Source: Paenibacillus lacisoli (lineage in GTDB: Bacteria > Bacillota > Bacilli > Paenibacillales > Paenibacillaceae). From it: DNA of 64,000 nucleotides. Position 1 is the first letter of the stretch, and the number at the start of each line of letters is the position of its first letter. Location: contig NZ_JAUQTB010000003.1 of NCBI RefSeq assembly GCF_030580655.1, positions 1-64,000 of the forward strand, written 5' to 3'. This document shows positions 29,329 to 39,855 of this stretch, piece after piece. The notes beneath the pieces were generated by a model. It was given only the letters and a program-made list of their open reading frames with translations. It made no database searches and was not told the origin of the DNA. Both the position numbers and the translations under genes were made by a program.

Positions 29329-30300
29329 ATGACAGAATATCTTATCCGCCGGGTACTTCAGTCCCTGCTGGTTATTTTCTTGATCACGCTGGTGACTTTC
29401 GGACTGATTCATGCTGCACCGGGTGGTCCAACGAAAATGATGCTATCGCCGGGTCTTTCCCAGGAAGCACTGGATATGCAGGCACATAACCTGGGTCTTG
29501 ACAAGCCGCTGCCTGTCCAATATCTCAACTGGGTAGGGGGGCTGCTGAAAGGAGACCTCGGTTTCACATTTAAGAACCATCTTCCGGTAGGTCAGGTGCT
29601 ATGGCCGACGGTCGGCAATACCCTGATCTTGATGAGTGTGGCCTGGATTTTCTCAATGATTATTGCGATTCCTTGGGGGATCTACAACAGTACACGTGAA
29701 TATGGCTTTTCTGACCAGACATCATCCTTTATTTCTTATATCGGTTTTGCCATGCCTACCTTCTGGTTTGGTATTCTGCTGCAGGAGTACTTCTCCCTCA
29801 AGCTGGATTGGCTGCCGCTCTCGGATATGTACGCTATGGGGAACGAAGGCAATATCGGCGACCTGTTCATGCATATGATCCTTCCAATCAGTGTATTGAC
29901 GCTGGGTTTCCTGGCTTCTTACGTAAAATATTCACGTGCCAGCATGCTCGAGGTACTAGAGCAGGATTACATTCGGACTGCACGTGCAAAAGGGGTACCG
30001 GAACGTAAAGTGGTATTCCGTCATGCGCTGCGTAACGCCCTAATTCCGATCATTACCATTCTGGGCTTGGATCTGCCGATCCTGGTCGGCGGTGCTACCT
30101 TGACGGAGACGGTATTTAACTGGCCGGGTATGGGCCGTCTGTTCGTTGAGATGGCTAATGCGCGGGAATATTCCGTGCTGATGGCGATTACAATTATTAC
30201 TGCAGTCGTGGTTGTTATTGGCAACCTGATTGCTGATATTCTGTACGCAGTTGTCGATCCTCGTGTCCAACTGGGCGGAAAAGGGGGGAGATCTGCATGA
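29329..30300 (+). CDS. Peptide ABC transporter permease (OppB/DppB type)
   Basis: This 323-residue inner-membrane permease starts MTEYLIRRVLQSLLVIFLITLVTF, the usual first helix of OppB-type proteins. It has five or six membrane segments and the EAA loop YIRTARAKGVPERKVVFRHALRNALIPI, which contacts the ATPases. GGAGGAAC precedes its ATG. It overlaps the next permease gene by four bases. Confidence 0.94.
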   Translation: MTEYLIRRVLQSLLVIFLITLVTFGLIHAAPGGPTKMMLSPGLSQEALDMQAHNLGLDKPLPVQYLNWVGGLLKGDLGFTFKNHLPVGQVLWPTVGNTLILMSVAWIFSMIIAIPWGIYNSTREYGFSDQTSSFISYIGFAMPTFWFGILLQEYFSLKLDWLPLSDMYAMGNEGNIGDLFMHMILPISVLTLGFLASYVKYSRASMLEVLEQDYIRTARAKGVPERKVVFRHALRNALIPIITILGLDLPILVGGATLTETVFNWPGMGRLFVEMANAREYSVLMAITIITAVVVVIGNLIADILYAVVDPRVQLGGKGGRSA

Positions 30301-31310
30301 GTAATATCAATCTACAAAAGAACACGCCGGATAACTCTGCGGAACGTCTGCCGGATCACCCGCAGATTTCCCCACAGCCAACCGGACAGGCTGCTCCATT
30401 GGAGCCAGGCAAAAAGCCGCCGGGACCATGGGCGGTGGTGTGGAAGAAATTCTCGCATAATCCGTTCGCCATGGTTGGTCTAGTTGTACTGCTCATTTTT
30501 GTATTCTTGGCTTTATTCGCACGGATGATAGCACCTTATGACCCTGCCAAAATTGACTTGATGTTTGCCAATTTGGCTGTAGGCTCAGAAGGGCACCTGC
30601 TGGGTACCGATGAGCTTGGACGTGACATTTTGTCCCGCCTGCTCTACAGCAGCCAGATCTCCCTTGGAGTAGGTTTTGCTGTAGCCTTTGTTTCTGTCGT
30701 TATCGGTTCTCTTGTAGGAGCGATCTCCGGTTATTTCGGGGGCTGGATCGATACCATCTTCATGCGTCTGGTTGACGTTATCAATTCTGTGCCTCTGCTG
30801 TTCCTGAACATCCTGATCCTGGCCATCTTCGGCTCCAAGATCAGTTATATGATTATGATTTTGGCCTTTACGAGCTGGATGGGTGTGGCCCGTCTCGTCC
30901 GCGGAACATTCCTGCAGCTGCGGGAGATGCAGTATGTCGAAGCTGCTAAAGCGATTGGTGTGTCGAGTTGGGGCATTATTTTCAGACATTTGCTCCGTAA
31001 TGCCAGCTTCCCTATCATTGTTAACGCAACACTGATGGTCGGTGGTGCGATTCTGAGTGAGTCTGCGCTGTCCTACCTTGGCCTGGGCGTTCAGGCACCA
31101 GCTACAAGCTGGGGCTTGATGCTGAGCAACTCGCAGGAGTTCATGCTTACGGATCCAATGCAAGCTGTATATCCTGGTCTTTGTATCCTGATCGTCGTAC
31201 TGGCTGTTAACTTTATCGGTGACGGCATTCGTGATGCACTGGATCCTAGACAGAAAAAGATGATTACTCCGAGGAGGTTGGACAAATGGCGGAAAAATTA
31301 CTCGAAGTAA
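30297..31310 (+). CDS. Peptide ABC transporter permease (OppC/DppC type)
   Basis: This 337-residue permease has a long proline-rich cytoplasmic N-terminus, then the OppC N-terminal motif (WKKFSHNPFAMVGLVVLL), the LGTDELGRDILSRLLY signature, and the EAA loop YVEAAKAIGVSSWGIIFRHLLRN. It pairs with the preceding permease. The stop lies 25 bp inside the next gene. Confidence 0.94.
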   Translation: MSNINLQKNTPDNSAERLPDHPQISPQPTGQAAPLEPGKKPPGPWAVVWKKFSHNPFAMVGLVVLLIFVFLALFARMIAPYDPAKIDLMFANLAVGSEGHLLGTDELGRDILSRLLYSSQISLGVGFAVAFVSVVIGSLVGAISGYFGGWIDTIFMRLVDVINSVPLLFLNILILAIFGSKISYMIMILAFTSWMGVARLVRGTFLQLREMQYVEAAKAIGVSSWGIIFRHLLRNASFPIIVNATLMVGGAILSESALSYLGLGVQAPATSWGLMLSNSQEFMLTDPMQAVYPGLCILIVVLAVNFIGDGIRDALDPRQKKMITPRRLDKWRKNYSK

Positions 31311-32305
31311 GAGATCTGACAACCGGCTTTATATCGGAAAAAGGGATTGTGAAAGCGACAGACCGGATTTCGATTACTTTGAACAAGGGGCAGACCCTAT
31401 GTCTCGTCGGCGAGTCCGGCAGTGGTAAAAGCGTAACCTCCCTGGCGATTATGCGGCTGATCGATTATGCCGGCGGCCTGCTGCTTGAAGGGAACGTTAA
31501 CTTTAAAGGTGAAGACCTGACGAAGAAAAGTCAGGAGCAGATGCGCAGCATTCGCGGGAATCAGATCGCGATGATCTTCCAGGACCCGATGTCTGCCCTG
31601 AATCCGGTGTTCTCGGTGGGTGAACAGATTGCGGAGAGTCTGCGCCTGCATCAGAACAAAAGCAATGAAGAAGCATGGAATGCAGCAGTAGAACTGCTGC
31701 GCAAGGTCGGTATCCCGGCACCGGAAATCCGGGCCAAGCAGTATCCCCATGAGCTGTCCGGCGGTATGTGTCAGCGTGTCGTTATTGCCATTGCGCTGGC
31801 CTGTAATCCGGAGCTGCTGATTGCGGACGAGCCAACGACGGCTTTGGACGTAACGGTTCAGGCACAGATTCTTGATCTGCTGCGCGAGCTGCAGGAGGAT
31901 ATCGGCATGTCGATCCTTTTGATCACACATGATATGGGCGTTGCAGCCGAGATGGCCGATCGTGTCGCCGTTATGTACGCAGGTGCGATTGTGGAGGAAG
32001 GAACGGTAGAGGAGATTTTTGCCAATCCGAGCCATCCTTATACCGTAGGCCTGCTGCAGTCCATCCCCGGGTTTGAAGGCTCACGCGGTGAGGAGCTGTA
32101 TACGATCAAGGGAAGCATTCCGGGTCTGGGCCAGCTGCCTGGCGGATGCCGCTTTAATCCGCGCTGTCCGCACGCCATGGATATCTGCCGTCAGCAGGAG
32201 CCGCCTAACTTCAGCGTGGGCAGCGATCATCATGCCGTCTGCTGGCTGCATGAGAAGAACATTCGTGAAGCTCACACTGGAGAGAACGGGGTGAAGAACG
32301 TATGA
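31286..32305 (+). CDS. Peptide ABC transporter ATP-binding protein (OppD/DppD type)
   Basis: This 339-residue ATPase has Walker A GESGSGKS (about 42-49), the Q-loop [11 protein letters not shown], the signature LSGGMCQRV, and Walker [13 protein letters not shown]. The C-terminal extension [14 protein letters not shown] with its cysteines is typical of peptide importers, where it can hold an iron-sulfur cluster. The ABC signature reads LSGGM rather than the commoner LSGGQ. That variant is known in OppD-type proteins. Confidence 0.94.
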   Translation: MAEKLLEVRDLTTGFISEKGIVKATDRISITLNKGQTLCLVGESGSGKSVTSLAIMRLIDYAGGLLLEGNVNFKGEDLTKKSQEQMRSIRGNQIAMIFQDPMSALNPVFSVGEQIAESLRLHQNKSNEEAWNAAVELLRKVGIPAPEIRAKQYPHELSGGMCQRVVIAIALACNPELLIADEPTTALDVTVQAQILDLLRELQEDIGMSILLITHDMGVAAEMADRVAVMYAGAIVEEGTVEEIFANPSHPYTVGLLQSIPGFEGSRGEELYTIKGSIPGLGQLPGGCRFNPRCPHAMDICRQQEPPNFSVGSDHHAVCWLHEKNIREAHTGENGVKNV

Positions 32306-33354
32306 GCACGGTGAAGGCAAATCAAGATCCAGAGAATCTGATTGAGGTTGAGCACCTGAAGAAGTATTTTCCGATCAAAAAAGGTCTTTTAAATAAGGTT
32401 GTAGGACATGTAAAAGCGGTTGATGACGTCTCTCTGACGATTCGAAAAGGGGAAACGCTAGGTCTTGTTGGCGAGTCCGGCTGCGGCAAGTCCACCTTGG
32501 GCCGTGTCATCCTGCGCCTTCAGGGCGCAACAGAGGGTGAGGTCAAGTTCGAGGGCAAAGATATTCACAAAATGAGCAATAACGAGCTTCGCAAAATGCG
32601 TGAGGAAATGCAGATCATTTTCCAGGATCCGTTCGGTTCTCTGAATCCTCGCTTTCTGGTCAAAGATATTATCGGAGAACCTCTCAAGGTTCATCGTAAT
32701 ATGAGCGCCAAAGACATCGATAAGCGGGTTGTTGAGCTTATGGAGCTTGTAGGCCTTGATGCCAGCCGCCGGAATCGCTATCCGCATGAATTCTCCGGCG
32801 GTCAGCGTCAACGGATTGGTATTGCCCGGGCAATAGCTCTGAACCCTCAATTTATCGTAGCTGATGAGGCGGTATCTGCACTGGACGTATCCGTTCAATC
32901 CCAGGTAATCAATCTGTTGATGAAGCTGCAGAAGGAAATGGGCCTGACCTTCCTCTTCATCGCACATGGTCTGAATGTCGTACGGCATATCTCGGACCGT
33001 GTAGGGGTTATGTATTTAGGCAAGCTGGTCGAGGTGGCTGAAACTGAGGAGCTTTATGCAAAACCACTGCATCCTTATACAGCTGCTCTGCTATCTTCTA
33101 TTCCTAAACCGAATCCGGGCACGAAGCGCAAACGGATCGTACTGCAAGGGGATGTACCTTCCCCGGCCAACCCGCCGTCAGGCTGCAGGTTCCATACCCG
33201 CTGTCCAATGGCTCAGGATAAATGCAGATCTCAGGAGCCGCTGCTTGAGGAAGTGCTGCCAGGCCGTCAGGTGGCCTGCCATTTCCCAATTGGACTGCAG
33301 GATGAGGTTCATCTGGAAGATGCGCATAACCATGCCAAAATCGAGACCGTCTAA
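32302..33354 (+). CDS. Peptide ABC transporter ATP-binding protein (OppF/DppF type)
   Basis: This 350-residue ATPase is the second motor subunit. It has Walker A GESGCGKS, signature [14 protein letters not shown] and Walker [13 protein letters not shown], plus the C-terminal [14 protein letters not shown] extension. Glu-Ala replaces the commoner Glu-Pro after the Walker B aspartate (DEAVSALD), as is normal for OppF. It overlaps the previous gene by four bases and ends the operon. Confidence 0.94.
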   Translation: MSTVKANQDPENLIEVEHLKKYFPIKKGLLNKVVGHVKAVDDVSLTIRKGETLGLVGESGCGKSTLGRVILRLQGATEGEVKFEGKDIHKMSNNELRKMREEMQIIFQDPFGSLNPRFLVKDIIGEPLKVHRNMSAKDIDKRVVELMELVGLDASRRNRYPHEFSGGQRQRIGIARAIALNPQFIVADEAVSALDVSVQSQVINLLMKLQKEMGLTFLFIAHGLNVVRHISDRVGVMYLGKLVEVAETEELYAKPLHPYTAALLSSIPKPNPGTKRKRIVLQGDVPSPANPPSGCRFHTRCPMAQDKCRSQEPLLEEVLPGRQVACHFPIGLQDEVHLEDAHNHAKIETV

Positions 33355-33364
33355 CGTATAGAAG

Positions 33365-33399
33365 AAGCCTGTATCCCGAATGAGGGGTACAGGCTTTTT
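33365..33399 (+). terminator. Terminator of the peptide importer operon
   Basis: The arms AAGCCTGTA (33365-33373) and TACAGGCTT (33388-33396), with inner CCC/GGG pairs, are followed by T residues. Confidence 0.88.
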
Positions 33400-33520
33400 G
33401 CATTTTCTTGGGTATGTATCTGCTTCAAAATGGAGCTGGTAAAAAAAAGATGACAAAATTTTAAAAAATTGCAGACAAAATGGTCACTTCCTGCGTCTAT
33501 ATAATATGGGGGTATGGACG

Positions 33521-34474
33521 ATGACGAAAAAATGGATAAAAGCTGCTGCCGGTGCAGTTCTGATTATACTGATATTCAGCATTTATAAACCGCAGGTATG
33601 GGCAAGTAAGCCGAATCTGCATGCCTCTTCAGCTGTGCTGCTGGATATGAATACAGGCAAGGTAATGGTCAATATAAACGGACAGTCCCTAATGCCAACC
33701 TCTAGTATGGCCAAGCTGATGACGGAGCTGCTGATTCTGGAAGATGTCCGTGAATCGCGTACGACGTGGGGGGATCCGGTAACGATAAGCAGATATGCCA
33801 GCTCCGTGGGCGGTATGAATCTGTCCCTGCATGAGGGCGACGTGCTGAGCGTGAGGGACTTGTTCGAAAGTGTGGCGGTCTATTCAGCTAATGATGCAGC
33901 CGTGGCACTGGCTGAGCACTCAGCCGGGACAGAAGCCAAATTTGTGCGCAGGATGAATGAAAAAGCAGCAGAGCTGAAGCTGGTGGACGGAAGTTACTTT
34001 GCCAACGCTTCAGGCCTGAGCCCGGGGGAACTGGGACCCTACCGTCCTGCCGAAATCCAGGGAGTAACCCGCCTGTCTGCAGCAGATACAGCCCGGCTGG
34101 CTTCTTATCTAATCTCCAACTACCCGGAAGTATTGAAGATGTCCAGTCAGCCGCAGCTGGAACTCAGCAGCAGAGGCTTATACTTAAGCAATGGTAATCT
34201 GATGCTTCCTACGCTCGGAGGACCTTACTCTTATGCCGGTACGGACGGTCTTAAGACAGGCTACAGCTTTGAATCGGGATACTGCTTTACCGGAACAGCC
34301 GAACGGGATGGTACCCGTCTGGTGGCGGTTGTTATGGGTGCGAGCACGAGAGATGAACGTTTCAATGAGACACGCAAGCTGTTTGATTACGGTTTTGCCC
34401 ATACACCAAGTCTGAAGGAACGGTTCATGAAGTGGTTTGATATTGAACCGGAAACAAAGACCAGCGGAGCATAA
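33521..34474 (+). CDS. D-alanyl-D-alanine carboxypeptidase (class C PBP)
   Basis: This 317-residue secreted or membrane-bound enzyme trims the terminal D-Ala from peptidoglycan stem peptides. It has an N-terminal signal or anchor (about 8-28). The three penicillin-binding motifs are SMAK (Ser62-Lys65), SAN (122-124) and KTG (245-247). It lacks the long C-terminal domain and amphipathic anchor of DacA, so it is a short form, as in several spore-former paralogs. ATG at 33521 is preferred because GGGGGT is well spaced for it; an ATG at 33506 lacks a ribosome site. Confidence 0.9.
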   Translation: MTKKWIKAAAGAVLIILIFSIYKPQVWASKPNLHASSAVLLDMNTGKVMVNINGQSLMPTSSMAKLMTELLILEDVRESRTTWGDPVTISRYASSVGGMNLSLHEGDVLSVRDLFESVAVYSANDAAVALAEHSAGTEAKFVRRMNEKAAELKLVDGSYFANASGLSPGELGPYRPAEIQGVTRLSAADTARLASYLISNYPEVLKMSSQPQLELSSRGLYLSNGNLMLPTLGGPYSYAGTDGLKTGYSFESGYCFTGTAERDGTRLVAVVMGASTRDERFNETRKLFDYGFAHTPSLKERFMKWFDIEPETKTSGA

Positions 34475-34806
34475 ATCAACCGGCTTCGGCATATATATAG
34501 CAGCACAGGCTGGGTTCAACATTTCAGTGGATGAGGTGTTCGGGGTCAGCCTGTTTTGATGTCCAGAGATGTATTTTTACGGAAATCTATTCGAATTTGT
34601 CATTTCCCTTTAACCTCATAATATATTACAATAAGAATGAAGTTTTTATGAAAAAGCTAGATTGTATCTTGCGTGAATTCGTACTTAGGCGCAAGCGCGT
34701 CAGGATAAAAGCAAGGGTTTAATACATTAAGGGCCTTCTCTTCTTTAAAGGTGTGGTCCTGGCATATACTATGGCATATTATGATCGTGGAGAAGGACAA
34801 CTAACT
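34475..34806 (+). promoter_or_regulatory. Gap with probable terminator and LCP gene promoter
   Basis: ACAGGCTG (34505-34512) and CAGCCTGT (34547-34554) can form a terminator for the carboxypeptidase gene, though the T run is short. A promoter follows: TTGTCA (34597-34602), 16 bp, TAATAT (34619-34624). A 24-codon ORF (34648-34722) rich in Arg and Lys lies in the leader but has no ribosome site, so it is not called. Confidence 0.5.
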
Positions 34807-35856
34807 ATGGAAAAAAGAAGCAGCAAACGAAAGAAGAAGAGATCCAAAAAAGGCCTTTATATCACACTTGCCGTTCTGGTACTGCTGGCAGCCGGAGGAT
34901 ATATCTTTCGCAAACAGCTTGCGGTCGCGGCTTTTGACATGTTCCTCTCCAAATCGCTTGAGAACAAACTGCAGGATTCCTATCAGCCTCGAGGGGGAGA
35001 GCAGAAGGCTCAGGCCGAGCCGATTGTCTATCAGGATAAACCTTTCTCAGTGCTGCTGTTAGGTACAGATGAGAGACCGGAAGACAAAACACGCGGACGT
35101 TCGGACACGGTTATCTATGCGGTTGTTCGTCCCAAGGAGTCCCGTGTGCTGCTGGTATCCGTTCCCCGTGATACTTATGTTCAGATTGTAGGCAGAGATC
35201 AGGATAAAGACGGTGTAGATGATCATGACAAGCTGGCGCATGCTTACGCCTTTGGCGGGGTGGATATGTCCATTGATACCGTTGAGAAGTTTCTTGGCGG
35301 TAAAGTGAATAATTATGCAACAATTAACTTCGAGGCCATCAAGGATGCAGTGGATGCTCTTGGCGGTGTGAAGCTGCCGATCGAGAAGGATATTGTAGCG
35401 GATAATCCGATTCATATTCAGTTTACGATCAAAGGCGGCAAGCCGATCTATGACGGCCAGGATGCTTTGTATTATGTTCGCTACCGCGAGGACAGTGACT
35501 TTAACCGCACTAAAAGGCAGCAGATTTTTATGAATGCGGTGGCTGATGAAGTTTTGTCGCTGAATGGGATTACGAAGATTCCAGATCTTCTCGATATTAT
35601 GGGCCAAAACTTCAAAACGGATATGCAGCCAAGCTTCATTCTGGATCTGGCCAAACAGGTTATGATGCAGACAAGTCCGCAGATTTCCAGTTTTACTGTG
35701 ATGGGCGAGGGCTATCGCAGCAAGAAGGATGGCCTGTATTATGATAAAGCTAATGAAAAGGATCTCAACTATGCCAAAGAGCTGATCGAGAACTGGATGG
35801 ACCCGGACACGCAGGTTGCCGAGCTGAAAATTCCGGACCGCCAGAAGATTCAATAA
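34807..35856 (+). CDS. LytR-CpsA-Psr (LCP) family cell wall transferase
   Basis: This 349-residue protein has a very basic N-terminus (KRSSKRKKKRSKKG), one membrane segment (about 17-35), and an extracellular LCP domain. LCP motifs are LLLGTDERPEDKTRGRSDT with conserved Asp and Arg, SVPRDTYV, and VRYREDSDFNRTKRQQ. LCP enzymes attach teichoic acids or other polymers to peptidoglycan. ATG at 34807 is chosen (AGAAGGA upstream); an earlier in-frame ATG at 34753 would precede the typical positive-inside start. Confidence 0.92.
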   Translation: MEKRSSKRKKKRSKKGLYITLAVLVLLAAGGYIFRKQLAVAAFDMFLSKSLENKLQDSYQPRGGEQKAQAEPIVYQDKPFSVLLLGTDERPEDKTRGRSDTVIYAVVRPKESRVLLVSVPRDTYVQIVGRDQDKDGVDDHDKLAHAYAFGGVDMSIDTVEKFLGGKVNNYATINFEAIKDAVDALGGVKLPIEKDIVADNPIHIQFTIKGGKPIYDGQDALYYVRYREDSDFNRTKRQQIFMNAVADEVLSLNGITKIPDLLDIMGQNFKTDMQPSFILDLAKQVMMQTSPQISSFTVMGEGYRSKKDGLYYDKANEKDLNYAKELIENWMDPDTQVAELKIPDRQKIQ

Positions 35857-35985
35857 AGTTGTTCAGGCCGTGGGCTGATGAAACAGCCGCATGAAGCATA
35901 TACATCAGCAGGCGGCCCAAACCGGCTGCTGATTTTGTTCCTTGTGAAACATGAATGAGTACCTAAAGGCAGGGAGGATCGTTTG

Positions 35986-36408
35986 ATGAATATTGCATTT
36001 TTTTTGCTGCCTAAACTGGAAGTGGCCTTTGTAACTTCTGATTCCACACTCCGTCAGACGCTGGAGCGTATGGAATATCACCGTTTTACCGCCATACCGG
36101 TTCTGGACGCTAAAGGAAAATATGTCGGCACAGTCACCGAAGGGGATCTGTTGTGGCATATGAAAAATTCTAATGGAAAGATTACATTTGAAAACGCTTC
36201 AAAATTTTACCTGAAGGATGTGCCGCTGCGCCTGGATATTAAACCGGTACTGATTGAATCGAATATGGAAGATCTGATCAACCTGGCTAAAGTGCAGAAC
36301 TTTGTACCGGTTGTCGATGATATGGAGCATTTTATCGGTCTGGTACGCCGCAGTCAGATCATAGAATACTGTGAGCAGTTTGTGTCCCGGGAATCCCTGC
36401 AGTCTTGA
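35986..36408 (+). CDS. CBS-pair protein, DarB/CbpB-like
   Basis: This 140-residue protein consists of two CBS domains (about 8-60 and 75-130). Signs are RQTLERMEYHRFTAIPVLDAKGKYVGTVTEGDLL and NLAKVQNFVPVVDDMEHFIGLVRRSQII. Stand-alone CBS pairs of this size in Bacillota include DarB (CbpB), a c-di-AMP receptor that links potassium and (p)ppGpp control. The c-di-AMP phosphodiesterase gdpP lies 1.4 kb downstream. The ligand here is an inference; AMP or another adenine nucleotide is also possible. GGGAGG is 8 bp before ATG 35986. Confidence 0.78.
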   Translation: MNIAFFLLPKLEVAFVTSDSTLRQTLERMEYHRFTAIPVLDAKGKYVGTVTEGDLLWHMKNSNGKITFENASKFYLKDVPLRLDIKPVLIESNMEDLINLAKVQNFVPVVDDMEHFIGLVRRSQIIEYCEQFVSRESLQS

Positions 36409-36614
36409 TTCAGGACAGGAGGATTCCGGTTATTTAGGTTCTGTTGTATATGGAAGATCGGATGAAGGCGTGCCGCCCTGTAAACTATAGTGTGGTACGC
36501 TTTTTATTTGGTCCTGTTGAAAATTGTTGCAATCCGGAGGGTCACTTCGTTAAAGTCGGCCTCTGTGCTATAATGGAGAATAAAGCTTTTTCAGGGAGTG
36601 TGACTCATCCGATT

Positions 36615-36917
36615 ATGCCTAAAGAACTCGATGTAGCGAAGCGCGCAAAAGTGATTGAATGGCTCAAAACGGAAGTGCTCGATCAGGTATCCCGGTTGTT
36701 CAAAGCCTTATGGGAAGGAAGTACATCAAGAATCGGCGACAGTCTGGCCAGCCTTATTATGAGCAGCTATATTCTGGGCCGCAGGTTAGGTATTCCTTAC
36801 CGTGATCTGGATGAGCAGCTGCTCGATAAGCTGAGGAAACACCGGCAGGAGGGACACCAGCTTGAAGACTGGTACCAGGATATATCCGCGCTAGAAGAAC
36901 ATATGCGTAAGAGGTGA
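36615..36917 (+). CDS. MazG-like family protein
   Basis: This protein of about 100 residues is all-helical and fits small MazG-like proteins: VIEWLKTEVLDQVSRLFKALWEG, SRIGDSLASLIMSSYILGRRLGI, then a basic tail. It lacks the full EExxE/ExxD metal site of active MazG, so pyrophosphatase activity is doubtful. The start is unsure: ATG at 36615 is the first sensible one, with GGGAG 16 bp upstream, and a TATAAT at 36569-36574 suggests transcription begins just before it. Its stop overlaps the start region of the YybS gene. Confidence 0.75.
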   Translation: MPKELDVAKRAKVIEWLKTEVLDQVSRLFKALWEGSTSRIGDSLASLIMSSYILGRRLGIPYRDLDEQLLDKLRKHRQEGHQLEDWYQDISALEEHMRKR

Positions 36918-36922
36918 ACATA

Positions 36923-37843
36923 TTGAAATTTCGCTGGTCTACAGCGGTATGGAGCATTATATTTTTAATCCTTCTGCTGTCATTGGGGACACCCTTGTCC
37001 GTTATAACTTTATTTCTGCTCATTGTGCCTGGGGCGGTATTGTATGCAGCTCTGCCGCTGCGGCAGTTCATATGGCATATTGTACCGGTGGCATTAATTG
37101 CGCTGATCCTTGATCCATTAAATTTAATAAGAATGATTAGTTTTATAATTCCTTCCATCGTGATGGGTCATTTCTACAAACGAAAGGCCTCGGCCTTCCG
37201 TACCATTATGGCGGGAATGATTACGCTGCTCGCGGAATTCCTGCTGCTGCTGATCATCGGATCCCTGTTTTTTCAATTTGATCTGTCCCAGGAAATTCGT
37301 GATTTGGTCAGCCTGGTCGTCACGCCGCTCCAGGAAGCTGAACGTACGGGTGCCCTGACAAGCGGAATCAACTGGAGTGATGCAGATACCGAGCTGGTAG
37401 CTAATGACATTGTACAGCTGATCCCGTTCACGTTGATTCTGACTTCGCTGATCATGTCTTTTATCACACACATTATTGTTCGTCCGAATCTGGAGAGCCT
37501 GGGTCATGCTGCACCTAAGCTGCCGCCAGCCCGGCTGTGGCGCCTGCCGCGTTCGCTGATCGGGTACTACCTGCTGGCATGGATCCTTGAACTGATTACA
37601 CACAACAACAGCAGTTCCACTCTGGGCGTGATCGGGCTTAATCTGATGCATCTGGTACAGCTGTGTTTCCTGATTCAGGCGATCGGCTTCTGCTTCTTCC
37701 TGGTACATGAACGCAAATGGCACCCTGCTTTAACGGTTTTGCTGGTTGCGGTCGTCATCATTTTCCAGAATCCATTGCGTATTGTGGGGATTATCGACCT
37801 GGCATTCCCACTGCGTGAAGCCATTACGAGATCAAAGAGATAG
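36923..37843 (+). CDS. YybS family membrane protein (DUF2232)
   Basis: This protein of about 306 residues has about eight membrane segments and matches YybS/DUF2232, which stands before yybT (gdpP) in Bacillus. The sequence IIPSIVMGHFYKRKASAFRTIMAG and the C-terminal segment before LRIVGIIDLAFPLRE fit the family. The function is not known. TTG at 36923 has the better-spaced AGGTGA; GTG at 36914 is possible. Confidence 0.85.
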   Translation: MKFRWSTAVWSIIFLILLLSLGTPLSVITLFLLIVPGAVLYAALPLRQFIWHIVPVALIALILDPLNLIRMISFIIPSIVMGHFYKRKASAFRTIMAGMITLLAEFLLLLIIGSLFFQFDLSQEIRDLVSLVVTPLQEAERTGALTSGINWSDADTELVANDIVQLIPFTLILTSLIMSFITHIIVRPNLESLGHAAPKLPPARLWRLPRSLIGYYLLAWILELITHNNSSSTLGVIGLNLMHLVQLCFLIQAIGFCFFLVHERKWHPALTVLLVAVVIIFQNPLRIVGIIDLAFPLREAITRSKR

Positions 37844-37854
37844 GGTGAAGAGTC

Positions 37855-39855
37855 ATGCCTAAATTTCTGCTGAAACGCTGGCACGGCTATCATACCGTAT
37901 GGGCGTTTGCGCTGCTGCTGATTATGGTGCTCATTGTCTTCCTGTACAACTGGGAGCTGGGTTTGATCTGTCTGGTGCTGGCTGCTGCGCTTGGCTTATC
38001 GATGGTTAAGAGTGAAGTCCGCTTCCGGCGGGAGCTTGAGGAGTACATCAGTGGGTTGTCCTTTCGTATTAAAAGAGTGGAAGGCGAAGCCATTAATATG
38101 CTGCCTTTCGGCATTATCCTGTACAGTGAAGACAAGATGGTCGAGTGGCATAATCGGTATTTAACGAGTATTTTTGACGATCGGTCTGTGGTGGGCGATT
38201 CGTTGAATGAGCTGTTCCCGCAGCTTCAGTCTGCCATACAGGCAAAGAAGGATAAAAGTGAAAAAAACGAGCAGGCCAACCGCCAGACTACGGTGGAGCT
38301 GAAGCTTGACCAGGGTTACTACCGGCTGATTGTGATTCCGGACGAGCGCCTCATCTATATGTACGAGGTGACAGACCTTGTCGTACTGCAGCAGCAGTAC
38401 GAGGATGAACAGCTGGCGCTGGGTATTGTCATGCTCGATAACCTGGATGAGGCCTCCCAGGGCATGGATGATCAGCAGCGAACCGCGCTTATTGCCCGGG
38501 TCAGCAGTGAGATTACCTCCTGGGCCAAGAACTACAGTGTGTACCTGCGAAGATTGTCCTCGGAACGCTACCTGATGATGCTTAATCATAAAGCGATGAA
38601 GGAGCTGGAGCAGAGCCGGTTTGTCATTCTTGACGAAGTTCGCGAGATGACGGCCGATCTAAAGGTTCCACTCACACTGAGCATTGGTTTGGCTTATGGC
38701 GCAGACAGTATCAGTGAGCTGGGCGAACTGGCCCAGTCCAGTCTGGATATGGCGCTCGGACGCGGCGGTGACCAGGCTGCGGTGAAGGCGGGCCAGCGTC
38801 TGTCCTTTTACGGCGGCAAATCGAACGCGATGGAGAAACGGACCCGCGTCAGAGCGAGAGTCATTGCCCATGCACTGCGCGATCTGATGCAGGAGAGCGA
38901 CCGTGTCATTATTATGGGCCATACCAATCCGGACATGGATGCTATTGGTGCAGCCATCGGGGTATGGAAGGCTGCATCGTTGTACAATGTAGAGGCACAT
39001 ATCGTATTAAATGGATCCAACCCATCGATTGAACGTTTGATGGAGCAGGTGCGTAGGGAAGAACGGCTGTCCCAGGCGTTCATTACACCCGAGCAGTCGC
39101 TGCAAATGATGTCGGAGCACAGTCTGCTCGTGGTCGTAGATACCCACAAGGCTTCCATGACGGTAGAGCCGAAGCTGGTTCAACAGGCCGGCCGGGTGGT
39201 CGTGGTGGATCACCACCGCCGGGGCGAGGAATTCATCAATGATGCGGTATTGATCTATCTGGAACCTTACGCCTCTTCAGCATGTGAGCTTGTCACCGAG
39301 CTGCTGCAATATATTCATGACAAAGCGGCTCTAACGCCGCTGGAGGCCACGGCGCTGCTGTCTGGAATTACCGTGGATACCAAGCATTTTGCAAACCATA
39401 CAGGTTCCCGGACATTTGAGGCTGCCGGCTTCCTGCGACGGAGCGGAGCGGATACCGTGATGATCCAGCGCCTCCTGAAAGAAGATCTGAATGAATATAT
39501 TGCTAAGGCGGAAATTATCAAGCATGCTAAAATGGTATATGGACATATTGCTGTGGCTGTCACGGAGCCGGGGCAGAAGATTTCGCAGCTGCTGATTGCC
39601 CAGGTGGCAGATACGCTGCTGAATATGACGGATGTACGGGCTTCCTTCGTCATCAGTGAGCGTCCGGACGGACTGATCGGTATCAGTGCCCGGTCGCTTG
39701 GACATATGAATGTACAGGTTGTAATGGAACGTCTGGGAGGCGGAGGCCATTTGACCAATGCGGCGGTACAGCTGGACTGCCCGCTGGAGGAAGCCGAACG
39801 AAGACTGGCTGAAGTGCTGGCCGAAATTGAAGGGGAAGAGGGGTTATTCGAATGA
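37855..39855 (+). CDS. gdpP: Cyclic-di-AMP phosphodiesterase GdpP
   Basis: GdpP (666 residues) hydrolyses c-di-AMP to pApA. It has two membrane segments (about 16-50), a PAS-like domain (85-150), a degenerate GGDEF domain (about 170-305) with no intact GGDEF motif, and a DHH-DHHA1 module. The DHH catalytic motifs are [12 protein letters not shown] and VVVDHHRRG, and DHHA1 ends with [12 protein letters not shown]. The order YybS-gdpP-rplI-dnaB is that of Bacillus. Its stop overlaps the rplI start. Confidence 0.96.
   Translation: MPKFLLKRWHGYHTVWAFALLLIMVLIVFLYNWELGLICLVLAAALGLSMVKSEVRFRRELEEYISGLSFRIKRVEGEAINMLPFGIILYSEDKMVEWHNRYLTSIFDDRSVVGDSLNELFPQLQSAIQAKKDKSEKNEQANRQTTVELKLDQGYYRLIVIPDERLIYMYEVTDLVVLQQQYEDEQLALGIVMLDNLDEASQGMDDQQRTALIARVSSEITSWAKNYSVYLRRLSSERYLMMLNHKAMKELEQSRFVILDEVREMTADLKVPLTLSIGLAYGADSISELGELAQSSLDMALGRGGDQAAVKAGQRLSFYGGKSNAMEKRTRVRARVIAHALRDLMQESDRVIIMGHTNPDMDAIGAAIGVWKAASLYNVEAHIVLNGSNPSIERLMEQVRREERLSQAFITPEQSLQMMSEHSLLVVVDTHKASMTVEPKLVQQAGRVVVVDHHRRGEEFINDAVLIYLEPYASSACELVTELLQYIHDKAALTPLEATALLSGITVDTKHFANHTGSRTFEAAGFLRRSGADTVMIQRLLKEDLNEYIAKAEIIKHAKMVYGHIAVAVTEPGQKISQLLIAQVADTLLNMTDVRASFVISERPDGLIGISARSLGHMNVQVVMERLGGGGHLTNAAVQLDCPLEEAERRLAEVLAEIEGEEGLFE

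Noticed and set aside
34648-34722. A 24-codon Arg/Lys-rich frame before the LCP gene.
   Set aside because: No ribosome site precedes it and the composition is that of random AT-rich DNA.
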